Positions 56,107 to 64,000 of a stretch of DNA of 64,000 nt are shown one piece after another; position 1 is the stretch's first letter, and each line of letters opens with the position of its first letter. This DNA is from Gluconacetobacter diazotrophicus PA1 5. GTDB taxonomy: Bacteria; Pseudomonadota; Alphaproteobacteria; Acetobacterales; Acetobacteraceae. A model generated the notes under the pieces. The model made no database searches and was not told the origin of the DNA. It saw only the letters and a program-made list of their open reading frames with translations. The stretch is from assembly GCF_000021325.1 (NCBI RefSeq), contig NC_011365.1:3562001-3626000 (forward strand), given 5' to 3'. A program made the position numbers and the translations under genes.

Positions 56107-56122
56107 AAATCAGGACTGATTT
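56107..56122. promoter_or_regulatory. inverted repeat at the SUF promoter, candidate operator
   Basis: AAATCAG and CTGATTT are exact inverted copies separated by GA. It lies 63 bp upstream of the Rrf2 regulator start and ~27 bp downstream of a TTGACG (56075-56080) that could be the -35 box, so it would overlap the transcription start. Autoregulation by the Rrf2 protein is the natural hypothesis. Confidence 0.5.
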
Positions 56123-56184
56123 GGTCCGTTATGTCTCTGGCGTACAGGCCGGGGGCGCACAGGCCGGGTAGGAAAGGGGCGCGG

Positions 56185-56670
56185 ATGCTGAAGCTGTCGA
56201 AGCTGACCGACTATGCCGTCGTGGCCCTGGTCCGTCTGGCGCAGGAGGACGAGGTGATGACCTCGCCCGCGCTGTCGCAGGCGACGGGTATTCCCGAACC
56301 GACCGTGGCCAAGGTGCTGAAGATCCTGGCGGTCCATGACCTGGTGGTATCCCTGCGCGGCGCGCGGGGGGGATACCGGCTGGCCCGTCCGTTGAACGAT
56401 ATTTCCGTGGCGCGGGTCATTACCGCCGTGGACGGGCCGATTTCGCTGACGGCATGCGTGGATGGCGGCGGGTGCGACACGCGCCCGTTCTGCGGCGTGT
56501 GCGGGCAATGGGATGCGGTCAACGATGCGATCCGCGGGGCCCTGTCCGCGATCACGCTGGCCGACATGCGCGCGCACGGCCAGGGTGTCCAGGGCCCATG
56601 CGTCGAAGGGCAGGGGGGCCGTCACGGGCTCCAGGATACATCCGGCGCCGGCCCGGCCGTCGCGGTCTGA
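56185..56670 (+). CDS. Rrf2 family SUF operon regulator
   Basis: 161-residue winged-helix protein starting [20 protein letters not shown], with a DNA-reading helix in [13 protein letters not shown] and wing [12 protein letters not shown]. Cys91, Cys97 and Cys103 (with Cys106) match the Fe-S cysteines of IscR, so it likely senses cluster status and represses suf when clusters suffice. It belongs to the SUF-regulator subgroup rather than true IscR. The C-terminus has a ~25-residue disordered extension. First gene of the operon, 14 bp before sufB. Confidence 0.88.
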   Translation: MLKLSKLTDYAVVALVRLAQEDEVMTSPALSQATGIPEPTVAKVLKILAVHDLVVSLRGARGGYRLARPLNDISVARVITAVDGPISLTACVDGGGCDTRPFCGVCGQWDAVNDAIRGALSAITLADMRAHGQGVQGPCVEGQGGRHGLQDTSGAGPAVAV

Positions 56671-56684
56671 GGGAGAGGAAAGAG

Positions 56685-58175
56685 ATGCCAGCGGTTGCCG
56701 AAACCCGCGATACGGTCGAAGGCCTGGGTCAATCCACCTATAAATGGGGGTTCGAGACCGAGATCGAGATGGATCTGGCCCCCAAGGGCCTGACCGAGGA
56801 CACGATCCGCCTGATCTCGCACCGCAAGCAGGAGCCCGAGTGGCTGCTGGAATGGCGGCTGAAGGCGTTCCAGGCCTGGCAGGCGATGCCCGAGCCGACC
56901 TGGGCGAAGGTCAGCCATCCGCCGATCGATTTCCAGGACGCGCATTACTATGCCGCGCCGAAGAAGAAGACCGGCCCGAAATCGCTGGACGAGGTCGATC
57001 CCGAACTGCTGCGCACCTACGAGAAGCTGGGCATCCCGCTGCACGAGCAGGCGCTGCTGGCCGGCGTCGAGGTGCCCGAGGGGCAGGAGGCACGCGCCCC
57101 CGTCGCCGTCGATGCCGTGTTCGACAGCGTCTCGGTCGTCACCACGTTCCGCGAGACCCTCGCCAAGGCCGGCGTCATCTTCTGCCCGATCTCCGAGGCG
57201 GTGCGCGAGCATCCCGACCTGGTGCGCCGCTACCTGGGCAGCGTGGTGCCGGTGGCCGACAATTTCTATGCCGCGCTGAATTCCGCCGTCTTCACCGACG
57301 GATCGTTCGTCTACGTGCCCAGGGGCGTGCGCTGCCCGATGGAACTGTCGACCTATTTCCGCATCAATGCGCGCAATACCGGCCAGTTCGAACGTACGCT
57401 GATCGTGGTCGAGGACGGAGCCTCGGTCTCGTACCTGGAAGGCTGCACCGCGCCGATGCGCGACGAGAACCAGCTGCACGCGGCGGTGGTCGAACTGGTG
57501 GCGATGGACGATGCGTCGATCAAATATTCGACCGTCCAGAATTGGTATCCGGGCGACGAGAACGGGCGGGGCGGGATCTATAATTTCGTCACCAAGCGCG
57601 GCGCCTGCCGGGGCGCGCGGTCCAAGATTTCCTGGACCCAGGTCGAAACCGGCTCGGCCATCACCTGGAAATATCCGTCGTGCATCCTGCAGGGCGACGG
57701 CGCGGTGGGCGAGTTCTACTCGGTCGCGGTGACCAACAACCACCAGCAGGCCGATACCGGGACCAAGATGATCCATATCGGGCGGAACACCCGTTCGACG
57801 ATCATCGCCAAGACCATCAGCGCCGGCCATTCCGACAGCACCTATCGCGGCCTGGTGCGGATGATGCCCAAGGCGTCGGGGTCGCGGAACTTCACCCAGT
57901 GCGACAGCCTGCTGATCGGCGACCAATGCGGGGCGCACACCGTGCCCTACATCGAAAGCCGCAACATGTCGGCGAAGATCGAGCACGAGGCGACGACGTC
58001 CAAGATCTCGGAAGACCAGCTGTTCTATTGCCGCCAGCGCGGCCTGTCCGAGGAGGACGCGGTGGGGCTGATCGTCAACGGGTTCTGCAAGGACGTGCTG
58101 AAGGAACTGCCGATGGAATTCGCGGTCGAGGCCCAGAAATTGCTGCAGATCAGCCTGGAAGGCAGCGTCGGCTGA
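56685..58175 (+). CDS. sufB: Fe-S scaffold component SufB
   Basis: 496 residues with the SufB core: [79 protein letters not shown] and the C-terminal [13 protein letters not shown]...[22 protein letters not shown]. It forms the SufBC2D scaffold where clusters are built. ATG 56685 follows GGGAGAGGAAAG. Confidence 0.97.
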   Translation: MPAVAETRDTVEGLGQSTYKWGFETEIEMDLAPKGLTEDTIRLISHRKQEPEWLLEWRLKAFQAWQAMPEPTWAKVSHPPIDFQDAHYYAAPKKKTGPKSLDEVDPELLRTYEKLGIPLHEQALLAGVEVPEGQEARAPVAVDAVFDSVSVVTTFRETLAKAGVIFCPISEAVREHPDLVRRYLGSVVPVADNFYAALNSAVFTDGSFVYVPRGVRCPMELSTYFRINARNTGQFERTLIVVEDGASVSYLEGCTAPMRDENQLHAAVVELVAMDDASIKYSTVQNWYPGDENGRGGIYNFVTKRGACRGARSKISWTQVETGSAITWKYPSCILQGDGAVGEFYSVAVTNNHQQADTGTKMIHIGRNTRSTIIAKTISAGHSDSTYRGLVRMMPKASGSRNFTQCDSLLIGDQCGAHTVPYIESRNMSAKIEHEATTSKISEDQLFYCRQRGLSEEDAVGLIVNGFCKDVLKELPMEFAVEAQKLLQISLEGSVG

Positions 58176-58181
58176 ACGGAG

Positions 58182-58960
<779 letters not shown>

Positions 58961-58964
<4 letters not shown>

Positions 58965-60253
58965 ACGCGGTCGCCGAGAACGCGGTCGCCCGGGGGGGCA
59001 GGACCGCCGGCGCCAGCGCCGCGTCCTTCCTGGCCCGGTATGACGGGCAGGCGGGCGCGAACCCGTCGCGCGACCGCGCCGCCGCGCTGCTGCGGGCTTC
59101 GGGCCTGCCGCGCACCGGGGTCGAGGCCTGGAAATACACCTCGCTGCGGGCCCTGGCCGACATTCCCTTCGCCGCCGCGCCGGCCCGGCCCGACATGGCG
59201 GCGGTCCACGCCATCGTGGCCGAGGCCGAGCGGGAGTTCGCCCTGGATGCGGACCTGCCGCGCGCCGTCGTGGTCGATGGCCGGTTCGATGCCGCGCTGT
59301 CGCGCCTGCCCGACGGCGTGACGGTCACGCGCCTGACCGCGCGGGACGAATTGCCGCCGTACGACGATGTCGCGACGGCGCTGAACACGCTGCTGGCCGA
59401 TGACGGGCTGGTGCTGCATGTGGGGCCGGGCGTCGATGCCGGGCGGATGCTGCTGCTGTCGGTGACGGTGGCGGACTCCGCGCCGCTGTCCGTCCATCCC
59501 CGGCACCGTATCGTGCTGGACCAGGGCGCGCGCCTGTCTGTGCTGGACCTCGCGGTCGGGCGCGGGGCCTACCTGCACAACCCGGTCTTCGACATCACGG
59601 TCGCGGATAATGCCGCCCTGATCCATGCCAAGCTGCAGGCCGAGGACCCGGCGGCGCAGCACCTGGCCGTCATCCACGCCGAAGTCGGCGCGGGCGCCAG
59701 CTATGACAGTTTCACCCTGACCCTGGGCGCTTCGCTGGCGCGGCACGAGGTCCACGCCCGGCTGGCGGCCGAAGGCGGGATCGTGCACGTGAACGGCGCG
59801 CAACTGCTGGACGGGCGGCAGGTGGCCGACCTGACCAGCGTCATCACCCATGCGGCGCCGGCGTGCAATTCGCGCCAGACGGTGAAGAATGTGCTGTCGG
59901 GCCATGCGCGCGGGGTATTCCAGGGCAAGATCCTGGTGGAACGCATTGCGCAGAAGACCGACGGCTACCAGATGAATCAGGCGCTGCTGCTGTCCGATAC
60001 CGCCGAGATCGACGCCAAGCCGGAACTGGAAATCTATGCCGACGACGTGCGCTGCAGCCACGGTGCGACCGTGGGGGCGCTGGACCCGGATCAATTGTTC
60101 TATCTCCGCAGCCGCGGCGTGGCCGAGCATGAAGCCCGCGCCATCCTGGTCAAGGCCTTCCTGCACGATGCGGTCGAATTGATCGGGGACGAGAGCCTGC
60201 GCGCGGTGCTGGATCGCGCGGTCGAATCCTGGTGGAACCGGAAGGACGCGTAA
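58961..60253 (+). CDS. sufD: Fe-S scaffold component SufD
   Basis: 430 residues; RTGVEAWKYTSLRALAD at the N-terminus and the SufB/D core DLTSVITHAAPACNSRQTVKNVLSGHARGVFQGKILVERIAQKTDGYQ (motif positions ~288-335), then CSHGATVGALDPDQLFYLRSRG. GTG 58961 overlaps the sufC stop (GTGA). sufS starts 1 bp after its stop. Confidence 0.95.
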
Positions 60254-60254
60254 C

Positions 60255-61502
60255 ATGGATGTCTCGCCCGCCGTCATGCCCGACCCGATCGACGCCCTGC
60301 GCGCCCGCCGCGACGATTTCCCGATCCTGAACGAGAGGGTGCACGGCAAGCCGCTGGTCTTCCTGGACAGCGCGGCCTCGGCCCAGAAGCCGCTTCCGGT
60401 CATCGAGGCGATGGCGGAGACGATGCGTACCCAGTACGCCAACATCCATCGCGGCCTGCACTGGATGAGCGAGCGGACCACCGACGCGTACGAGGGCGTG
60501 CGCGACCAGGTCGCCGGCCTGATCGGTGCGGCGCGCGAGGAAATCATCTTCACGCGCAACAGCACCGAGGCGATCAACCTGGTCGCCCATTCCTTCGGCA
60601 GCCTGATGCGTCCGGGCCAGGCGGTCGTGATCTCGGAAATGGAGCATCACGCCAACCTGGTGCCCTGGCAGATGCTGCGCGACCGCGCGGGCATCGAACT
60701 GCGCGTGGCGCCGATCAGCGATTCCGGCGACCTGGAACTGGATGCCCTGGCGCGGCTGCTGGATGACGGCAAGGTGGCGCTGGTGGCCGTCACCCACATG
60801 TCCAACGTGCTGGGCACCATCACCCCGGCGCGCAAGATCGCGGACATCGCGCATGCCGCCGGTGCGCGGGTGCTGTTCGACGGCAGCCAGATGGTGGTCC
60901 ATCACCGGGTGGACGTGCGGGCGATCGACGCCGATTTCTACACCTTCACCGGGCACAAGCTGTACGGCCCCACGGGCATCGGCGTGCTGTGGGGGCGGCG
61001 CGAACTGCTGGAGGAAATGCCGCCCTTCCTGGGCGGGGGCGACATGATTTCCTCCGTCCGGTTCGAGGGATCGAGCTGGGCGACCGTGCCCCACAAGTTC
61101 GAGGCCGGCACGCCCGCCATTATCGAGACCATCGGGCTGGGGGCCGCCATCTCCTACGTCGAATCGGTGGGATATGACGCCATCGCGGCGCATGAATCCG
61201 CGCTGCTGGACCATGCGCTGCGGCGGCTGGGCGAGGTGCCCGGCCTGCACGTGGTGGGGTCGCCGGTCGAACGCGGCGGCGTGATCTCGTTCACCATGGA
61301 CGACGTGCATCCGCATGACATCGCCACCCTGCTGGACCGGAACGGCATCGCGATCCGGGCCGGCCATCATTGCGCGGAACCGCTGATGCGGCGCCTGGGG
61401 CTGTCCGCCACCGCGCGGGCCAGCTTCGGCCTCTATACGACGCGCGAGGAGGTGGACGCTCTGGCCAGGACGCTGGAGCAGATCCGCTCCTTCTTCCTGT
61501 AA
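60255..61502 (+). CDS. sufS: cysteine desulfurase SufS
   Basis: PLP enzyme that releases sulfur from cysteine for cluster building. 415 residues: EMEHHANLVPWQ, FDGSQMVVHHRVD, PLP-binding Lys235 in TFTGHKLYGPTGIG, and the persulfide Cys373 in IRAGHHCAEPLM. It is a class II desulfurase that needs a sulfur acceptor such as SufU or SufE. Confidence 0.96.
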   Translation: MDVSPAVMPDPIDALRARRDDFPILNERVHGKPLVFLDSAASAQKPLPVIEAMAETMRTQYANIHRGLHWMSERTTDAYEGVRDQVAGLIGAAREEIIFTRNSTEAINLVAHSFGSLMRPGQAVVISEMEHHANLVPWQMLRDRAGIELRVAPISDSGDLELDALARLLDDGKVALVAVTHMSNVLGTITPARKIADIAHAAGARVLFDGSQMVVHHRVDVRAIDADFYTFTGHKLYGPTGIGVLWGRRELLEEMPPFLGGGDMISSVRFEGSSWATVPHKFEAGTPAIIETIGLGAAISYVESVGYDAIAAHESALLDHALRRLGEVPGLHVVGSPVERGGVISFTMDDVHPHDIATLLDRNGIAIRAGHHCAEPLMRRLGLSATARASFGLYTTREEVDALARTLEQIRSFFL

Positions 61503-61522
61503 GGCGCGGGGGGAAGAGGACG

Positions 61523-61948
61523 ATGGACCAGGACGGGCTCTACCAGCGGCAGGTGATCGAGCGGGCCCGCGCGCCCGTTCATGCCGGCCCGCTGGACGGG
61601 GCGACCCATCAGGGCGAGGGCACGAATCCGATGTGCGGCGACCGGGTGCGGCTGGGTGTGACGCTGGACGCGGCGGGCCGGGTCGTGATGGTCCGGCATC
61701 AGACACGGGGATGCGCCATCTGCGTCGCCTCGGCCGATATGATGGCCGACCTGGCGCCGGGGCGCAGCGTCGCGGAACTGGGGGTTCTGTCCCGCGCCTT
61801 CACCGACATGCTGCGGACCGGGGGCGACGCGCCGAACCCCGAACTGGCGACTTTCGCCGGCCTGCACCGGCACCGCTCGCGAATCCGCTGCGCCACATTG
61901 CCGTGGTCGGCGCTGGATGACGCGTTGAACGAGTCGAAGGAGGGATGA
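61523..61948 (+). CDS. sufU: SufU-like sulfur acceptor/IscU-fold protein
   Basis: 141 residues with the IscU/SufU cysteine pattern: Cys38 and Asp40 in NPMCGDRV, Cys64 in RGCAICVAS and Cys123 in RIRCATLPW. The GD insertion pattern favours SufU, the zinc-bound partner that accepts sulfur from SufS. An extra Cys67 lies in the GCAIC motif. It starts 20 bp after sufS and overlaps the next gene by 4 bp. I see no SufE in the operon. Confidence 0.87.
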   Translation: MDQDGLYQRQVIERARAPVHAGPLDGATHQGEGTNPMCGDRVRLGVTLDAAGRVVMVRHQTRGCAICVASADMMADLAPGRSVAELGVLSRAFTDMLRTGGDAPNPELATFAGLHRHRSRIRCATLPWSALDDALNESKEG

Positions 61949-62418
61949 GGCGGATGAACGCACAACCCGAGAAGACGGAAGCGATGGACGAACCCGCGAC
62001 CAGACCGGCGGAAGAGGCATTTTCGTTCGCTCCCCCCGCGACGGCCGAGGGGGGATCGGTCGAAAGCTGGACGCCGGACGACATGCCGGCCGCCGACGCG
62101 CGGACGGAATCGGATGCCCCGGACGAGGATTCGGTGATCGCCGCGATCGCCAGCGTCTACGATCCGGAAATTCCCGTGAATATCTACGAACTGGGCCTGA
62201 TCTACGCCATCGACCTGCACCGCGACGGTGCCGTGCATATCGAGATGACGCTGACGGCCCCGAATTGCCCCAGCGCCCAGGAACTGCCGGCCCAGGTGCA
62301 GGAAGCCGTGCGCGCCGTCGCGGGCGTGACCAGCGCCGATGTCGAAATCGTCTGGGACCCGCCATGGGACATGTCGCGCATGAGCGACGATGCCCGCCTG
62401 GCCCTGAACATGTTCTGA
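61945..62418 (+). CDS. sufT: SufT-type DUF59 Fe-S maturation protein
   Basis: 157 residues: a ~55-residue acidic disordered N-terminus, then a DUF59/MIP18 domain with VYDPEIPVNIYELGLIY, LTAPNCPSAQEL and WDPPWDMSRMSDDARLALNMF. SufT-type proteins help load clusters onto target proteins. The single conserved Cys is in APNCPS. Confidence 0.92.
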   Translation: MRRMNAQPEKTEAMDEPATRPAEEAFSFAPPATAEGGSVESWTPDDMPAADARTESDAPDEDSVIAAIASVYDPEIPVNIYELGLIYAIDLHRDGAVHIEMTLTAPNCPSAQELPAQVQEAVRAVAGVTSADVEIVWDPPWDMSRMSDDARLALNMF

Positions 62419-62438
62419 TCATTCCCAGGAGGACGCCT

Positions 62439-62819
62439 ATGACCCTTCCGACCGAACACACGGCCACGCCCTCGCGCCCCGCGCGGCCCCTGCCACCGCT
62501 GATGGCGCTGACCGACCGGGCGGCCGACCGGCTGCGCGTGCTGTACGAAACCGCGCATGCCGGCCAGAAGCTGCGCATCGCGGTCTCGACCAAGGGCTGC
62601 TCGGGCCACGCCTACGACATGAACTTCGTCGATGCCGCCGGCCCCGGGGACGAGGTCGTGACCGACAAGGGCGTGACCGTGCTGGTGGACCGCAAGGCGA
62701 CGCTGTTCCTGATCGGCACGACGATGGATTACGAGACCAGACAGCTCGAATCCGGCTTCACCTTCAGCAATCCCAACGAAAAGGGACGCTGCGGCTGCGG
62801 CGAGAGCTTCCACGTCTGA
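62439..62819 (+). CDS. sufA: A-type Fe-S carrier SufA
   Basis: 126 residues with the HesB/IscA fold and its three cysteines: Cys54 in TKGCSGHAY, Cys118 and Cys120 in GRCGCGESF. An AGGAGG lies 7 bases before ATG 62439. It transfers clusters from the scaffold to apoproteins. Last gene of the SUF operon. Confidence 0.95.
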   Translation: MTLPTEHTATPSRPARPLPPLMALTDRAADRLRVLYETAHAGQKLRIAVSTKGCSGHAYDMNFVDAAGPGDEVVTDKGVTVLVDRKATLFLIGTTMDYETRQLESGFTFSNPNEKGRCGCGESFHV

Positions 62820-62932
62820 TCCCGGGTCCCCGAGAGTCAGCGGAAAGAGCCCGGCCTGGCGGGCCTGCTGCAGGTCCGGCGCGCCTGCCAGGTCCAGCAG
62901 CAGATTCGGTCCCCTCCTGTTCTTCTTGAGGA

Positions 62933-63721
62933 TCAGGGCTTGCGGAATTTCAGCACGACCTGGTCGGTATGGCCGCGAATCGACGGGTCGAAGACCGTGA
63001 GGGTGTGGGAATCCGCGGGATTGGCCAGCAGCTTGCTCTCGCCCTCGAACTGGAAGCCGGCGGCCTCGACCTGCTGGCGGATGATGGCGGGGTCGATCCG
63101 ATGCAGCTTGCGGACCGCGTCCGGCGTCATGCCGGGATTGGCGACATGATCCACCACCATGAAGGTCCCGCCCCGCCGGAGTGACGCGAAAACCGCCTTG
63201 TCGAGGGCGAGCGCCGCATCCGGTCCGGCGCCGTAATAGACGTCGTGATAATTCTGCGATGTCCAGGCGAGATCGAGGGGCTTGGGAAACGAAAGCGCAT
63301 CCAGCTTCTGGACCAGTGCGGTGACGTTGCCGAAGGATGCATCGGCGGCAATCGCCTTGACCGCGTCCGCCGCCCTGGGATTCTGCGCCAGGCGCGCGGC
63401 CGGGACCACCGCCCAGACATGGCCGCCCGCGCCGACCAGATTGCTGAAGATCCGCGTGAAATAGCCCTGGCCCGGCATGATGTCCGCGACGTTCATCCCG
63501 CGCCTGACGCCGGCGAAAGCCAGCAGGCTGGCGGGCTTGCGGTTTGCGTCCGCCGCACGGTCCGCCTCCGGCCGGTCGCGGTTGCTCAGCGCCGCGGCAA
63601 TGCGAACCCCCTCGCCGTGACGGAGGGCGGGCGCGGCAAGCTGGGCCGAGGCGGGCATGATCGCCGTGCCGCTGAATAGTCCGACAAGGCCGAAAATAAT
63701 GAAGAACCTGCGTGTGGTCAT
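62933..63721 (-). CDS. exported class I methyltransferase-like protein
   Basis: 262 residues. The N-terminus MTTRRFFIIFGLVGLFSGTA...ASA is a signal peptide. The rest has a Rossmann methyltransferase fold: motif I VADIMPGQGYFTRIFSNLVG, then a second-strand region and GTFMVVDHVANPGM. Similar proteins exist in many proteobacteria without assigned function. How it would get SAM outside the cytoplasm is unclear; it may bind another ligand. It is convergent with sufA. Confidence 0.8.
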   Translation of the reverse strand: MTTRRFFIIFGLVGLFSGTAIMPASAQLAAPALRHGEGVRIAAALSNRDRPEADRAADANRKPASLLAFAGVRRGMNVADIMPGQGYFTRIFSNLVGAGGHVWAVVPAARLAQNPRAADAVKAIAADASFGNVTALVQKLDALSFPKPLDLAWTSQNYHDVYYGAGPDAALALDKAVFASLRRGGTFMVVDHVANPGMTPDAVRKLHRIDPAIIRQQVEAAGFQFEGESKLLANPADSHTLTVFDPSIRGHTDQVVLKFRKP

Positions 63722-63784
63722 GAGTCCACTTTCCTAAGATGTCGGACTCGGAGCGTAACAGGAATTGCAGTGGAATGTGACCGA

Positions 63785-64000
63785 TCAATGGATCGTGTCG
63801 CTTTTCCAGCGGGACGTTCTCAGCAGCACGGTGGCCCGGTTCCTGACCCGGAGCCAGAATTCGGCCTCGTCGGTCAGGTTGTCCTCCACGCACCGGCTGA
63901 TATGGCGTCGGATCGTGCCGATGGCCACCGCGCCGTAAATCCGGATCAGGGCCGTCGCGACACTGGACGCGGTTGTTTCGGCTTCATCCGGTTCATCCTT
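63785..64000 (-). CDS. C-terminal part of an unknown gene (runs off the right edge)
   Basis: 71 codons of open frame read to the edge on the minus strand, ending WKSDTIH. The part seen is helical and charged (ATALIRIYGAVAIGTIRRHI, EFWLRVRNRATVLLRTSR). No family is recognised. Codon use is less GC-biased than in the neighbours but plausible for a real gene. Confidence 0.5.
   Translation of the reverse strand, partial: KDEPDEAETTASSVATALIRIYGAVAIGTIRRHISRCVEDNLTDEAEFWLRVRNRATVLLRTSRWKSDTIH

Overview
The window is GC-rich chromosomal DNA of an alphaproteobacterium, most probably an acetic acid bacterium (Acetobacteraceae, Gluconacetobacter-like). That placement is inference. It rests on the very high GC content, the rpsU gene divergent from a def-COQ9 pair, a petP/petR-type regulator pair, the ispH-thrB-rnhA order, ffh-rpsP-rimM-trmD-rplS followed by leuCDB, rpmF-plsX-fabH-ihfA-merR, a complete SUF operon with its own Rrf2 regulator, and a gluconokinase. 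Nearly all of it is core or housekeeping sequence. I see no rRNA, CRISPR array, prophage or plasmid functions. One tRNA (Pro, anticodon GGG) is present.

Layout. 1-2.3 kb: end of an MFS transporter gene, two overlapping genes (a coiled-coil protein and a small membrane protein) and an AT-rich gene-free stretch. 2.3-8.6 kb: gluconokinase, cobalamin adenosyltransferase, a His-tailed DUF4142 lipoprotein, a proline iminopeptidase, a DUF423 membrane protein, an RlmM-like methyltransferase, an IS481-family element and a secreted thioredoxin. 8.6-14 kb, minus strand: M3 oligoendopeptidase, luciferase-like monooxygenase, OPT transporter, lipoprotein. 14.2-18.2 kb: ispH, thrB, rnhA and an ABC importer lacking its binding protein. 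18.2-22 kb: a 162-bp MITE-like element, then pstC-pstA-pstB-phoU without pstS. 22.1-29.6 kb: a Spy/LTXXQ protein behind a perfect palindrome, ffh, rpsP-rimM-trmD-rplS and leuCDB, closed by strong terminators. 29.7-34.6 kb: rpsU (minus) facing def, COQ9, a MarR regulator, an OmpR-type regulator and a histidine kinase, then bamE. 34.7-39.2 kb: yceD, rpmF, plsX, fabH, ihfA, a MerR-type regulator and tRNA-Pro. 39.2-43.9 kb, minus strand: PerM-type protein, oligopeptidase B, DUF3574 lipoprotein, NUDIX hydrolase. 44-49 kb: ATM1-type ABC exporter, a small unknown gene, rpmB and a stand-alone fusA. 49-54.4 kb, minus strand: S10 peptidase, metallo-beta-lactamase-fold hydrolase and an unusual phosphoenolpyruvate carboxylase-like protein. 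54.6-62.8 kb: a DUF445 protein and the SUF operon (regulator-sufB-sufC-sufD-sufS-sufU-like-sufT-sufA). The right edge holds an exported methyltransferase-like protein and the C-terminal end of an unknown gene.

How the genes work together. The SUF genes are a self-contained, auto-regulated iron-sulfur assembly line; IspH and LeuC in this window are iron-sulfur clients. The ffh-rplS block couples ribosome assembly to membrane targeting, plsX/fabH start phospholipid and fatty-acid synthesis, and bamE serves the outer membrane.

The most notable observations are two mobile elements that landed exactly on stop codons (an IS481-family element whose transposase stop codon lies in the target duplication, and a MITE whose TGA duplication is the stop codon of an ABC permease), a PEP-carboxylase-fold protein with several altered active-site motifs, a perfect 20-bp palindrome upstream of a periplasmic chaperone-like gene, a candidate operator at the SUF promoter, and an abrupt change of codon third-base usage limited to pstCAB. 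I found no multi-gene cluster that looks like a wholly undescribed system.
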